Shown: in pieces, positions 18,061 through 27,436 of the stretch
How positions within the stretch are numbered: the first letter of the stretch is position 1
Layout of the letters: every line of letters starts with the position of its first letter
Assembly (NCBI RefSeq): GCF_024586915.1
Contig: NZ_JANBVS010000005.1
Span: 186,001 to 250,000, forward strand
Direction: 5' to 3'
Length of the DNA: 64,000 nt
Source of the DNA: Bradyrhizobium sp. SRS-191
GTDB lineage: Bacteria > Pseudomonadota > Alphaproteobacteria > Rhizobiales > Xanthobacteraceae
The notes under the pieces: generated by a model
The model's input: the letters and a program-made list of their open reading frames with translations, nothing else
What the model was told of the DNA's origin: nothing
Database searches by the model: none
Position numbers and translations under genes: made by a program

Positions 18061-18178
18061 GCGAGCTCTCTTGACGTGACGGGTGAACGACGGCCTCGGA
18101 GTGATCGAGACACGGCGACCGCTGGGCGTCGCACCATCGCTTTCAGGGTCTTCGCCCAGCGTTCATTCCGCGGGCGAA

Positions 18179-18207
18179 AGACTTGCAACAGTTCCTGCGC
18201 CCGTCAA
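18179..18207 (-). promoter_or_regulatory. Promoter of binding protein 2 (TTGACG-17-AAGTCT)
   Basis: Minus-strand TTGACG at 18202-18207, a 17-base spacer, then AAGTCT at 18179-18184, about 120 bases before the start codon. The element and its GCCGA prefix match the promoter of paralogue 1 almost base for base. Confidence 0.62.
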
Positions 18208-18266
18208 TCGGCTTTGCTGTCGCCTCTTCGCCGGCCGCCGTGCATCTAATTACCAGCGTTGCTCCC

Positions 18267-18404
18267 GTCAGGTGGGCAAAGGCGCGGTGGTGCTATTTGT
18301 ACGCGCAGACGTGTTGAGGCGCCGTGCCCACCGTCTCTCCGCCGAGCATGCTGCACGACGTTGGGGCGCGCTGCCGCCCTCTGCGCCTGCTTTGCCCAGC
18401 CGAC
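18267..18404. repeat. GTAGGGTGGGCAAA palindromic repeat, copy 3, degenerate
   Basis: A decayed copy: the left arm reads GTCAGGTGGGCAAAGGCG and the right arm CTTTGCCCAGCCGAC. The inner GGCGCCGTGCCCACC remains, but the opposing inner arm has changed. It lies between the terminator of binding protein 3 and the promoter of binding protein 2. Confidence 0.65.
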
Positions 18405-18430
18405 GGCAGCGCGCCGCGCGCCCTCGAATG

Positions 18431-18459
18431 AAAAAAGCGGCGGAGTTGCCTCCGCCGCT
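18431..18459 (-). terminator. Rho-independent terminator of binding protein 3
   Basis: On the minus strand, the ten-base stem AGCGGCGGAG and CTCCGCCGCT with a four-base loop is followed by TTTTTT. It begins about 33 bases after the stop codon at 18492, a strong intrinsic terminator. It would stop transcription before binding protein 2. Confidence 0.88.
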
Positions 18460-18491
18460 CGATCACTTTGCTGGTTCAAACTCGGCGTGAC

Positions 18492-20105
18492 TTATTCGCT
18501 CTTGTCGATGTTCCAGAAGACCGGCGTCGCCGGACCGTCGAGCACGCCGGTCAGCGACTTGCGCCAGCCGCTCGGCAGCAGGTACTGGCCGAGCGGGATG
18601 TAGATCACCTTCTCGTAGTTCATCTTCTGGATTTCGGTCGCGATCTTCTTCTGCTCCTCCGGCGAGGCCGAGCGCGCATAGGCATCGCGCAGCTTCTCGA
18701 TCTCGGCGTCCTCGGCCCAGCCGAACCAGCCGCCCTTGGTGCCGCGGCCGCCGATGGACACGTTCACGACGGGATTGGCGACGTCGGCGCCGACCCAGTT
18801 GGTGAAGAACATGTTCCAGCCGCCCTCCTTCACAGGCTTCTGGCTGGCGCGCCGCGTCACCACGGTCTGCCAGTCGGTCGCCTGCAGGTCGACCTTGAAG
18901 CCGGCCTCGCGGAGCAGCTGCGCCGAGACGACCGGCTGCGCCTTCAAGGTGGTCACGTCGCCCGGGGCCATGATCGCAATCGGCGTGCCGTCATAGCCGG
19001 ACTCGGCGAGCGCCTTCTTGGCCTCCGCCATGCCGTTGCCCTTGATCAGCGTCTCAGCGCCGATGTCGGTCTCCAGCGGCGTGCCGCACACGAACACCGC
19101 GCCGCAGACCTTCTGGTACTTCGGATTGCCGACCAGCGCATCGAGCACGTCCTTCTGGTTCAGCGCCAGGAAGGCCGCGCGCCGGACCTTCACGTTATCG
19201 AACGGCGGGTTCAGGAAGTTCATGCGGCCGAGCGTTTGGTAGCCGAACTTGTTCAAGACATCGATCTTGAGCTCCGGGCTCGACTCCAGCACCGACAGCA
19301 TGTCGTAGGGAAGATTTTCCATGAAGTCGATGTCACCCGACTGCAGCGCGTTCACTGCGGTCTGCGCATCCGGCATGGTGATCCACTCGACGCGGTCGAC
19401 CTTCACCACCTTGCCGCCCGAGGTCCAGCTCGCCGGCTCCTTGCGCGGCACGTAGTCGGTGTTCTTCTCGTACACCGCCTTCACGCCCGGCTGGAATTCC
19501 GCCTTGACGAACTTGAACGGGCCCGAGCCGATCTGTTCCGGAATCTGCTGGCCCTGCGGCGTCTCGGCGAGACGCTTCGGCATCATGAACGGCACCAGCG
19601 ACGACGGCTTGGCGATCGACTCCAGCACGAGGCCGTAGGGCTCCTTCAACTTGAGCACGATCGTCTTGGCGTCCGGCGCCTCGAGGCTCGCCGTGAAGTC
19701 CATCAGCTTCTGGCCCATGCCGTCATTGCGGCCCCAGCGCTTCAGCGACGCGACGCAGTCCTCGGCGGTCACCGGCGTGCCGTCATGCCACTTGAGACCG
19801 TCTCGCAGCGTGAACGTGTAGGTCAGCTTGTCGTCGGAGACCTTCCAGTCCGCCATCTGCGGCTGGACCTTGAAGCTCGAATCGGTCGCCAGCAGCGTGT
19901 CGTAAACCATGTAGCCATGGTCGCGGGTGATGTAGGCCGTGGTGAAGCCTGGGTCGATGACGCGCAGGTCCGAATGCATCACCGCCGTGATCGTCTTCTT
20001 GCCGGCAGCCATGGCCTGGGTGCTCAGCGCCGTGGAAAGCGAAAGCATGGAAACGGCGAGGCTCGTGGCGAGCGTCAGGCCTTTCCAGCGCGGGATGTGG
20101 AACAT
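18492..20105 (-). CDS. Peptide ABC transporter substrate-binding protein, paralogue 3
   Basis: A 537-residue family 5 binding protein, the first of the three tandem copies in the direction of transcription. The signal peptide is MFHIPRWKGLTLATSLAVSM followed by a short hydrophobic stretch, with cleavage near AMAAGKK. The mature sequence closely follows paralogue 2 but reads MENLPYDMLSVLESSPELK in the variable segment and SSLVPFMMPKRLAET where the others have SSYVPF. It has its own promoter upstream and its own intrinsic terminator, so it is a single-gene unit. A divergent M20 peptidase gene starts 274 bases upstream. Confidence 0.94.
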   Translation of the reverse strand: MFHIPRWKGLTLATSLAVSMLSLSTALSTQAMAAGKKTITAVMHSDLRVIDPGFTTAYITRDHGYMVYDTLLATDSSFKVQPQMADWKVSDDKLTYTFTLRDGLKWHDGTPVTAEDCVASLKRWGRNDGMGQKLMDFTASLEAPDAKTIVLKLKEPYGLVLESIAKPSSLVPFMMPKRLAETPQGQQIPEQIGSGPFKFVKAEFQPGVKAVYEKNTDYVPRKEPASWTSGGKVVKVDRVEWITMPDAQTAVNALQSGDIDFMENLPYDMLSVLESSPELKIDVLNKFGYQTLGRMNFLNPPFDNVKVRRAAFLALNQKDVLDALVGNPKYQKVCGAVFVCGTPLETDIGAETLIKGNGMAEAKKALAESGYDGTPIAIMAPGDVTTLKAQPVVSAQLLREAGFKVDLQATDWQTVVTRRASQKPVKEGGWNMFFTNWVGADVANPVVNVSIGGRGTKGGWFGWAEDAEIEKLRDAYARSASPEEQKKIATEIQKMNYEKVIYIPLGQYLLPSGWRKSLTGVLDGPATPVFWNIDKSE

Positions 20106-20221
20106 TACAGAAGTCTCCTAGCGGGATGGATTTGACCTGAATCTGTTCAGACCCAGATCATTCGTTGTGCGTGCAGATCAATCCTTGTGCGAACTAACAC
20201 GCTGTAAGTCGTAGGCTTTCG

Positions 20222-20250
20222 ACAGTTGCAGAGGTCGTGTTTCGCGTCAA
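20222..20250 (-). promoter_or_regulatory. Promoter of binding protein 3 (TTGACG-17-AACTGT)
   Basis: Minus-strand TTGACG at 20245-20250, a 17-base spacer, and AACTGT at 20222-20227, about 117 bases before the start codon. It keeps the layout of the other two promoters, but the spacer and the -10 box have diverged, which fits this being the oldest split or a retuned copy. Confidence 0.55.
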
Positions 20251-20379
20251 TCCGCATTCAGTGCATGCCGCTCACGCCTCAGATCGCCGTTAACGCTTAC
20301 ACAGCTTTCGCTTTACAAAGCGCGCGCGACTATCGTCTCGTGTCACGAGATTCACGATAAGGCCTTGAAGAGAGCACAC

Positions 20380-21510
20380 ATGAATCCAGCCGATCTTCCC
20401 TTCGATACCGAAGCCATGCTGCAGGGCCTGCGCGGCTGGGTGGAATGCGAGAGTCCGACCTGGGACGCCGGCGCCGTCGAGCGCATGCTCGATCTCGCCG
20501 CGCGTGACATGGCGATCTCGGGTGCGACGATCGAGCGCATCGCCGGACGGCAGGGTTTCGCCGGCTGCGTCCGCGCCCGCTTCCCGCACCCCAGGCAGGG
20601 CGAGCCCGGCATCCTGATCGCCGGCCACATGGACACGGTCCACCCTGTCGGCACGCTGGCCAAGCTGCCGTGGCGCCGCGACGGTGGCCGGTGTCACGGT
20701 CCCGGAATCTGCGACATGAAGGGCGGCAATTATCTCTCGCTCGAGGCGATCCGGCAGTTGATGAAGGCCTGCGTCACGACGCCGCTGCCGACCACCGTGC
20801 TGTTCACGCCCGACGAAGAGGTCGGCACCCCCTCCACCCGCGACGTCATCGAGGCTGAAGCGCGCCGCAACAAATACGTGCTGGTGCCCGAGCCGGGCCG
20901 TCCCGACAATGGCGTCGTCACCGGCCGCTACGCCATCGCGCGCTTCAATCTCGAAGCCACCGGACGCCCCAGCCATGCCGGCGCGCGGCTCGCGGCCGGC
21001 CGTTCCGCAATCCGGGAAATGGCGCGGCAGATCCTCGCCATCGACGCGATGACGACGGAGGATTGCACCTTCTCGGTCGGCATCGTGCATGGCGGCCAAT
21101 GGGTGAATTGCGTCGCAACGACCTGCACCGGCGAAGCGCTCAGCATGGCCAAGCGCCAGGCCGATCTCGACCGCGGCGTCGAACGCATGCTCGCACTGTC
21201 CGGCACCACCGACGACGTCGCCTTCAATGTGACACGCGGCGTGACGCGGCCGGTGTGGGAGCCGGATTCCGGAACCATGGCGCTGTACGAGACCGCGCGC
21301 CGCATTGCCGCAGACCTCGGCATGTCCCTGCCCCACGGCTCGGCCGGCGGCGGCTCCGACGGCAATTTCACGGGAGCGCTCGGCATTCCCACCCTCGACG
21401 GCCTCGGCGTCCGTGGCGCAGATATGCACACCCTCAACGAGTATATCGAGATCGATAGCCTCGCTGAACGCGGCCGCCTCATGGCCGGGCTATTGGCGTC
21501 GCTGGCGTAA
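20380..21510 (+). CDS. M20 family metallopeptidase (carboxypeptidase G2-like)
   Basis: About 376 residues. The metal-binding motifs are GHMDTVHPVG, GPGICDMKGGNY with the bridging aspartate, and FTPDEEVGTPS with the catalytic glutamate pair; a later ligand is in VPEPGRPDNG. The dimerisation domain begins at TGRPSHAG. There is no signal peptide, so it works in the cytoplasm, probably removing a C-terminal amino acid (often glutamate in this subgroup) from imported peptides. ATG at 20380, with AAGAGAG nearby, is preferred over the upstream TTG. It is divergent from the binding proteins and precedes the permease operon, with a repeat between. Confidence 0.9.
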   Translation: MNPADLPFDTEAMLQGLRGWVECESPTWDAGAVERMLDLAARDMAISGATIERIAGRQGFAGCVRARFPHPRQGEPGILIAGHMDTVHPVGTLAKLPWRRDGGRCHGPGICDMKGGNYLSLEAIRQLMKACVTTPLPTTVLFTPDEEVGTPSTRDVIEAEARRNKYVLVPEPGRPDNGVVTGRYAIARFNLEATGRPSHAGARLAAGRSAIREMARQILAIDAMTTEDCTFSVGIVHGGQWVNCVATTCTGEALSMAKRQADLDRGVERMLALSGTTDDVAFNVTRGVTRPVWEPDSGTMALYETARRIAADLGMSLPHGSAGGGSDGNFTGALGIPTLDGLGVRGADMHTLNEYIEIDSLAERGRLMAGLLASLA

Positions 21511-21531
21511 CCACGTGCTTGCCGCATGACC

Positions 21532-21670
21532 GTAGGGTGGGCAAAGCAGCCGCCGCAGGCGGCAGCGTGCCCACCGTCGAACTGCGCGGACGCTTGGAAG
21601 ATGGCGGGCACGGCGCGACCGCGATCTGGTTTGTGTGAGGCAGCACGGGCCGCGCCTTTGCCCACCCTAC
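21532..21670. repeat. GTAGGGTGGGCAAA palindromic repeat, copy 4
   Basis: The outer arms are GTAGGGTGGGCAAAGC and GCCTTTGCCCACCCTAC; the inner GTGCCCACC faces GGCGGGCAC. The 3' edge of the repeat is followed by about 330 bases of leader before the permease gene. Confidence 0.83.
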
Positions 21671-21765
21671 AGCACCACTCGTTACGCGCTGTTGCGCAGC
21701 AGCACGGTTTCATTTTCCGGGACCGCCCTGAGCAAGTGGACATTCGCCTTGCCGCGCGCGCATGA

Positions 21766-21781
21766 TGGCATGCGGCTTGCA
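21766..21781 (+). promoter_or_regulatory. Candidate sigma-54 promoter for the permease operon
   Basis: TGGCATG-CGGC-TTGCA matches the sigma-54 consensus TGGCAC/T-N5-TTGC with correct -24/-12 spacing. It stands 224 bases before the permease start, in a stretch without genes. No enhancer site was recognised. If used, it would tie uptake to nitrogen status through NtrC or a similar activator, as happens for several amino acid and peptide importers. Confidence 0.45.
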
Positions 21782-22004
21782 AAGTTTCGCGCGAAAGTTC
21801 GCCGCAAAGTGCCGCGACATTGTTTGCAAATGCGAGGGATCGCGCTGATCACGAATCCCGTGTCATGCGCATGCACGCACGGACGAGCGAACACCGGAGA
21901 TCTCGAAAGCGATGAATCTTGCAAGCCATGACCATCGGTGACATGCACACTCACTCACGACATCAGGCGCGTCATCCCCGCACCATGACAACGGTTCTCT
22001 CAAG

Positions 22005-22946
22005 ATGATCGGTTATCTGTTTCGCCGCATCCTCGCATCCATCCCGGTGATGGGCGTGGTGGCGTTGTTCGTCTTCCTGCTGCTGCGGCTGACGCCCGGC
22101 GATCCCGCCGCGATTCTCGCCGGCGACAATGCGACGCCCGAGCAGCTCGAGCGCATCCGCACCACGCTCGGACTGAACGAGCCGCTCTACGTCCAGTTCT
22201 TCACCTGGATCAATCAGCTTGTTCACGGCGATCTCGGCGTGTCGCTGATCTCCAAGGTGCCGGTGCTGCAGATGATCGGCCAGCGCATCGAGCCGTCGAT
22301 CTCGGTCGCGCTCTCGACGATCATCCTGTCGATCCTGGTCGCCGTCCCGCTCGGCGTCATCGCGGCGTGGAAGCACGGCACCTGGATCGATCGCTTCGTG
22401 ATGGCGCTGTCCGTGCTCGGCTTCTCGGTGCCGGTGTTCGTGATCGGCTACATCCTGATCCAGGTGTTCGCGATCAATCTGCGCTGGGTGCCCGTGCAGG
22501 GCTTCAAGAGTCTCAGCGTCGGTTTCGGGCCGTTCTTCGAGCGCATCATCCTGCCGACCTGCGCGCTGTCCTTCATCTACGTCGCGCTGATCGCGCGCAT
22601 GACGCGCGCGGCGATGCTCGACGTGCTCGGCGAAGACTTCGTGCGCACCGCGCGCGCCAAGGGCGTCAGCGAGGTCGCGGTGCTGCTGCGCCACGCGCTG
22701 CGCAATGCCGCCGTGCCGGTCATCACCGTGATCGGCTCCGGCTTTGCACTGCTGATCTCCGGCGTCGTCGTGACCGAGAGCGTGTTCAACCTGCCGGGCA
22801 TCGGCCGTCTCACCGTCGATGCCGTGCTGGCCCGCGACTATCCCGTCATCCAGGGCATGATCCTGCTGACGTCGTTCATCTACCTGGCGGTCAATCTGCT
22901 GATCGACCTCGCCTACACGCTTCTCGATCCCCGTATCCGCTACTGA
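22005..22946 (+). CDS. Peptide ABC transporter permease (DppB type)
   Basis: A 313-residue inner-membrane permease of the DppB/OppB type. The start is MIGYLFRRILASIPVMGVV, with six predicted membrane helices. The binding-protein-dependent signature is visible as FVRTARAKGVSEVAVLLRHA, and the C-terminus ends with NLLIDLAYTLLDPRIRY, typical of this subfamily. It forms a channel with the next gene product, and the two are 14 bases apart. It probably receives substrates from the three binding proteins encoded upstream. Confidence 0.95.
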   Translation: MIGYLFRRILASIPVMGVVALFVFLLLRLTPGDPAAILAGDNATPEQLERIRTTLGLNEPLYVQFFTWINQLVHGDLGVSLISKVPVLQMIGQRIEPSISVALSTIILSILVAVPLGVIAAWKHGTWIDRFVMALSVLGFSVPVFVIGYILIQVFAINLRWVPVQGFKSLSVGFGPFFERIILPTCALSFIYVALIARMTRAAMLDVLGEDFVRTARAKGVSEVAVLLRHALRNAAVPVITVIGSGFALLISGVVVTESVFNLPGIGRLTVDAVLARDYPVIQGMILLTSFIYLAVNLLIDLAYTLLDPRIRY

Positions 22947-22960
22947 AGGCCTCAGCTCCG

Positions 22961-23851
22961 ATGGCAATCGTCACCACTCCTGAGCCGTCGATTCCGGTCA
23001 CCACACGACTGGGGCCCCGGTTCGGCTTTCTCACCTCGACCCCGATCATCGCCGTGGCCACCGTTTGCCTGTCGCTGATCGTGATCGTCTCGGTCCTGGC
23101 GCCGCTGCTGGCGCCGCATGATCCGGTGCTGCTCGCACCGGCGCAACGGCTCAAGCCGGCCAGCGCGCAATTCCTGCTCGGCACCGACGCCTATGGCCGC
23201 GACCTGTTGTCGCGCACCATCTATGGCGGCCGCATCTCGCTCCTGGTCGGCGTCGGCGCTGCCGTCATCTCGATCGCGATCGGGCTGGTGATCGGCCTCG
23301 TCTCCGGCTTCTTCCGCTGGGTCGATGCCATCCTGATGCGGGTGATGGACGGCCTGATGGCGATCCCGAGCATCCTGCTCGCCATCGCGATCGTCTCGCT
23401 GTCCGGCGCCAGCGTCGGCACGGTGATGATCGCGATCACCATCGTCGAGATTCCGCGCGTCGCGCGCCTCGTCCGCTCGGTCGTGCTGACCGCGCGCGAG
23501 GAGCCCTACGTCGAAGCCGCGATTTCGCTGGGCACCTCGATGCCCAAGATCATGTGGCGGCATCTGATGCCGAACACGATTGCGCCGCTGATCGTCCAGG
23601 GCACCTATATTTGCGCCGCGGCGATTCTCACCGAGGCGATCCTGTCCTTCCTCGGCGCGGGCATCAGCCCGGAGACGCCGACCTGGGGCAACATCATGGC
23701 CGAGGGCCGCTCCTACTTCCAGGTCAAGCCGTCGCTGATCTTCTGGCCCGGCCTGCTGCTGTCGATCGCGATTCTCTCGATCAACCTGATCGGCGACGCC
23801 GCCCGCGACGCGCTCGACCCCCGCATGAAGCAGCGCGAGGCCGGCAAGTGA
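22961..23851 (+). CDS. Peptide ABC transporter permease (DppC type)
   Basis: A 296-residue DppC/OppC permease. The N-terminal cytoplasmic part is followed by VCLSLIVIVSVLAPLLAP and the conserved HFLGTDAYGRD-like segment (FLLGTDAYGRDLLSR). The loop that contacts the ATPase reads EEPYVEAAISLGTSMPKIMW, and the end is NLIGDAARDALDPR. It pairs with the upstream permease. The ATPase gene begins after a 148-base gap containing a repeat. Confidence 0.95.
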   Translation: MAIVTTPEPSIPVTTRLGPRFGFLTSTPIIAVATVCLSLIVIVSVLAPLLAPHDPVLLAPAQRLKPASAQFLLGTDAYGRDLLSRTIYGGRISLLVGVGAAVISIAIGLVIGLVSGFFRWVDAILMRVMDGLMAIPSILLAIAIVSLSGASVGTVMIAITIVEIPRVARLVRSVVLTAREEPYVEAAISLGTSMPKIMWRHLMPNTIAPLIVQGTYICAAAILTEAILSFLGAGISPETPTWGNIMAEGRSYFQVKPSLIFWPGLLLSIAILSINLIGDAARDALDPRMKQREAGK

Positions 23852-23880
23852 CGGCAGTGCATCAAGCGAAGAATGTTGAC

Positions 23881-23981
23881 GTCATTCCGGGGCGCGTCGC
23901 AGACGCGAACTATGGCGCGCAATTGCGCTCCCGAGAATCTCGAGGTTCCGGGTCTGGTCCTGCGGACCATCGCGGAACGAC
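23881..23981. repeat. GTCATTCCGGGGC repeat, degenerate copy
   Basis: The gap between the second permease and the ATPase starts with GTCATTCCGGGGCGCGTC and ends with a degenerate inverted arm near GCGGAACGACGAC. The same GTCATTCCGGGG arms occur at 41.3, 52.6 and 59.6 kb. An internal repeat inside an operon could form a hairpin in the mRNA. Confidence 0.55.
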
Positions 23982-23999
23982 GACAGAGAGAGTTTTAAT

Positions 24000-25646
24000 A
24001 TGACCGATACCATCCTCGACATCGACAATCTCGTCGTCACCGTCGGCAAGACCAGGAATCCGAACGGCCCGCGCATCATCGACGGCGTCTCGATCAAGGT
24101 CGAAAAGGGCGAGACGCTGTGCGTCGTCGGCGAGAGCGGCTCCGGCAAGTCCGTGACGTCGCTGACCACCATGGGCCTCCTGCCGAAGAACGCGCTGCAC
24201 GCCGTCGGCGGCAGCGTCAAGCTGGTCGGCGAGGAGCTGCTCACCGCCAGCGATCGCCGCCTGCGCGAGCTGCGCGCCACGCGGATGGCGATGATCTTCC
24301 AGGAGCCGATGACCGCGCTCAATCCGGTCGTGCCGGTCGGCCGCCAGATCGACGAGGTCCTGCGCGCCCATACTTCGCTCGACGGTCGCGCGCGCCGCAA
24401 GCGCATCCTCGACATGATGGAGCAGGTTCACCTGCCCGACGTCGAGCGCATCTTCGGCTCCTACCCGCATCGCCTGTCCGGCGGACAGCGCCAGCGCATC
24501 ATGATCGCGATGGCGCTCGTGCTGGAGCCGAAGCTGCTGATCGCCGACGAGCCGACCACCGCGCTCGACGTCACCACGCAGAAACAGATCCTCTCGTTGA
24601 TCCGCGAACTGCAGCGCGATCACGGCACCGCGGTGCTGTTCATCACCCACGACATGGGCGTCGTCGCCGAGATCGCCGACCGCGTCTCGGTGATGCGCCA
24701 GGGCCGCCTGGTCGAGACTGGCGCGCTGGACAAGATCCTGCGCAAGCCCGAGATGGACTACACGCGCAACCTGCTCGCCTCCGTGCCGAGCCTGATTCCG
24801 CGGCCACCGCGGCCCGACACGACCGAGCCGGTGGTGCTGGAGACCAACGAGCTCGGCAAGGTCTATCGCGAGCGCTCGTTCATCGGCAAACCGCGCGAGG
24901 TGGTCGCCGCGCAGAACGTGACGCTCACTTTGCGCAAGGGCCGTACGCTCGGCATCGTCGGCGAAAGCGGCTCCGGCAAGTCGACGGTCGCGCGCTGCAT
25001 TGTCAGGCTGATCGACCCGACCTCCGGCGGCGTCCGCCTTGCCGGCCACGAGATCTCGATCCTGACGCGCCGGCTCTTGCAGCCGCACCGCAAGCGCATC
25101 CAGATCGTGTTCCAGGATCCCTACCGCTCGCTCAACCCGCGCCTCACCGTGGGCGAGAGCATCGCCGAGGGACCGATCAACTACGGCACCTCGCATGACA
25201 AGGCGATGGCCCGGGCACGCGAGCTGCTCGAACTGGTCGGCCTGCCCGCCGATGCCATCTCGCGCTACCCGCACCAGTTCTCCGGCGGCCAGCGCCAGCG
25301 CATCGCGATTGCCCGGGCGCTCGCGCTCGATCCGGATGTTCTGGTGGCCGACGAAGCGGTCTCCGCGCTCGACGTCTCCGTGCAGGCCCAGGTGCTGGAG
25401 CTGCTCGACGAGATCCAGCGCCGGCTCGGCATCGCGATCCTGTTCATCACGCATGACCTTCGCGTCGCCGCCCAGATCTGCGACGAGGTCGTGGTGATGC
25501 AGAAGGGCCGCATCGTCGAACAGGGCCCGGCGGGCGAGATCCTGACGCATCCGAAGGAGGCCTACACCAAGTCCCTGCTCGAAGCGGCCCCCGGCCGGAA
25601 CTGGGATTTTGCCAACTTCCGGCCCGTGTCGGAAGCGGTGGCGTAG
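24000..25646 (+). CDS. Fused peptide ABC transporter ATPase (DppD-DppF)
   Basis: A 548-residue protein with two complete nucleotide-binding domains. The first has Walker [12 protein letters not shown] (about 42-52), signature RLSGGQRQR and Walker [13 protein letters not shown]. The second has Walker [12 protein letters not shown] (about 320), signature QFSGGQRQR and Walker [13 protein letters not shown], followed by the switch histidine in FITHDL. It powers the two-permease channel. The fused arrangement is common in the family of peptide and glutathione importers. The start codon is ATG after a weak ribosome site (AGAGAG) 8-13 bases upstream. Confidence 0.96.
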   Translation: MTDTILDIDNLVVTVGKTRNPNGPRIIDGVSIKVEKGETLCVVGESGSGKSVTSLTTMGLLPKNALHAVGGSVKLVGEELLTASDRRLRELRATRMAMIFQEPMTALNPVVPVGRQIDEVLRAHTSLDGRARRKRILDMMEQVHLPDVERIFGSYPHRLSGGQRQRIMIAMALVLEPKLLIADEPTTALDVTTQKQILSLIRELQRDHGTAVLFITHDMGVVAEIADRVSVMRQGRLVETGALDKILRKPEMDYTRNLLASVPSLIPRPPRPDTTEPVVLETNELGKVYRERSFIGKPREVVAAQNVTLTLRKGRTLGIVGESGSGKSTVARCIVRLIDPTSGGVRLAGHEISILTRRLLQPHRKRIQIVFQDPYRSLNPRLTVGESIAEGPINYGTSHDKAMARARELLELVGLPADAISRYPHQFSGGQRQRIAIARALALDPDVLVADEAVSALDVSVQAQVLELLDEIQRRLGIAILFITHDLRVAAQICDEVVVMQKGRIVEQGPAGEILTHPKEAYTKSLLEAAPGRNWDFANFRPVSEAVA

Positions 25647-25664
25647 CCGCTCTGCCGTGGATTC

Positions 25665-25799
25665 GTAGGGTGGGCAAAGCGGCCGCCGAAGGCGGCAGCG
25701 TGCCCACCATCGGCGCCGGTTGAGTTTAGGCGGTGGGCACGGCGCGCGAAAGACCCTGGCCTACGACGCGTCGTGTGGCGCGCCTTTGCCCACCCTACC
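25665..25799. repeat. GTAGGGTGGGCAAA palindromic repeat, copy 5
   Basis: The outer arms are GTAGGGTGGGCAAAGCGG and CGCCTTTGCCCACCCTAC; inner GTGCCCACC and GGTGGGCAC are intact. It follows the ATPase stop by 18 bases and precedes the M81 gene by 115. Confidence 0.85.
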
Positions 25800-25914
25800 G
25801 ACGGCATCGCCGCTCCGCTCACTCGGCATGCAAAACGGCATCGCTCCTTCGCTTGCGCGGGCCGCCGGGCACAGTCTAACGTCGCCACTCCATCTCACGA
25901 CCTGAGGCGAAGTA

Positions 25915-27414
25915 ATGACGCGCGTCGCGATCGGCGGCTTTCTGCACGAGACCAATACCTTCGCCCCGACGAAAGCGGATTACGACGACTTCATGCATGG
26001 CGGCGGCCGCGCCTCCATCGCCGACGCTGCCAGCGTGATGACGACCATGCGCGACATCAATGCCGGCCAGTCCGGTTTCATCGCGGTCGCGGAAGCCAAT
26101 GGCTGGGAGATCGTTCCCAGCATCGCCTGCGCAGCGAGCCCGTCGGCTCATGTCACCCGGGATGCGTTCGAGCGCATCACCACCGTGATGGTCGACCGCA
26201 TCAAGGCGGCCCTCCCGCTCGACGGCGTCTATCTCGACCTGCACGGCGCCATGGTGCCGGAGCATTTCGACGATGGCGAAGGCGAGATCCTCGCGCGCGT
26301 GCGCAAGGCGATCGGGCCAAACGTACCGCTGGTCGCGAGCCTCGATCTGCACGCCAATGTCACGCCCGAGATGATGGCGCATGCGGACGCGTTGATCGCC
26401 TATCGCAAATATCCGCACACCGACATGGCCGACACCGGCCGCGCCTGCGCCGAGCACCTCGCGCTGCTCTTGCGCACAAAGCAGCCGCTGGCGAAAGCCT
26501 TCCGCCAGCTGCCCTTCCTGATTCCGATCAGCTGGCAGTGCACCAACGACCAGCCCACCAAGGGCATCTATGAGAAGCTTGCGGCGATGCAGAGCGACGC
26601 GGTGCCGACGCTGTCGTTTGCGCCGGGCTTCCCGGCCGCGGACTTCGTGCATTGCGGTCCCAGCGTGTTCGCTTACGGTCGCACGCAGGCGGATGCGGAC
26701 GCCGCCGCGGATGCAGTGGCTGCCATCGTCAGTGGTCACGAGGATGATTTCGACGGCCGCATCTACACGCCGGACGACGGCGTGCGCCACGCGATGACGC
26801 TGGCGAAGACAGCCACCCGCCCGATCGTCATCGCCGACACCCAGGACAATCCCGGTGCCGGCGGCGATTCCGACACCACCGGCATGCTGCGCGCGCTGGT
26901 GCGCAACCGCGCCAGCCGCGCCGCGATCGGCATGATCTACGATCCCCAGGCCGCGCTGGCTGCGCATGCGGCCGGCGAAGGCGCGACGATCACATTGTCG
27001 CTCGGCGGCAAGAGCGGCATTCCCGGCGACGCGCCGTTCGAGGAAAGCTTCATCGTCGACAAGATCTCCGACGGCCGCTTCGTCGCGCCCGGCCCGTTCT
27101 ACGGTGGCCGCAAGATGGAGATGGGTCCGTCTGCGTGCCTGCGGATCGGCGACGTCCGGGTGGTCGTGGCCTCGCACAAGTCGCAGCTCGCCGACCAGGA
27201 GATGTACCGCTTCGTCGGCATCGAGCCGACCGAGCAGGCGATCCTCGTCAACAAGAGCTCGGTCCACTTCCGCGCCGATTTCGAGCCCATCGCCGAACAG
27301 TTGCTGATCTGCGCCGCGCCCGGCGCGATGCCCGCCGATCCCTCCACCCTGCCCTGGACCCGTTTGCGCCCGGGCATCCGCCTCAAGCCGAACGGCCCGG
27401 CGTTCAAAGCTTAA
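25915..27414 (+). CDS. M81 family metallopeptidase (MlrC-like)
   Basis: A 499-residue protein of the MlrC family (M81). The N-terminus shows the zinc-site segment IGGFLHETNTFAPTK. Further conserved parts are VYLDLHGAMVPEH, ASLDLHANVTPEM, KYPHTDMADTG and the loop DNPGAGGDSDTTGMLRALV. MlrC acts on linear microcystin fragments in sphingomonads; rhizobial homologues probably cleave other peptides or amides. There is no signal peptide, so it works in the cytoplasm on imported material. The M20 amidohydrolase begins 22 bases after its stop, so these two are in one operon. Confidence 0.92.
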   Translation: MTRVAIGGFLHETNTFAPTKADYDDFMHGGGRASIADAASVMTTMRDINAGQSGFIAVAEANGWEIVPSIACAASPSAHVTRDAFERITTVMVDRIKAALPLDGVYLDLHGAMVPEHFDDGEGEILARVRKAIGPNVPLVASLDLHANVTPEMMAHADALIAYRKYPHTDMADTGRACAEHLALLLRTKQPLAKAFRQLPFLIPISWQCTNDQPTKGIYEKLAAMQSDAVPTLSFAPGFPAADFVHCGPSVFAYGRTQADADAAADAVAAIVSGHEDDFDGRIYTPDDGVRHAMTLAKTATRPIVIADTQDNPGAGGDSDTTGMLRALVRNRASRAAIGMIYDPQAALAAHAAGEGATITLSLGGKSGIPGDAPFEESFIVDKISDGRFVAPGPFYGGRKMEMGPSACLRIGDVRVVVASHKSQLADQEMYRFVGIEPTEQAILVNKSSVHFRADFEPIAEQLLICAAPGAMPADPSTLPWTRLRPGIRLKPNGPAFKA

Positions 27415-27436
27415 AACCTCCCAGGAAACCACACCC

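Noticed and set aside
18468..20135. 555-codon forward frame opposite binding protein 3
   Set aside because: Shadow of a conserved gene; similar shadows occur opposite the paralogues, which only reflects their shared sequence.
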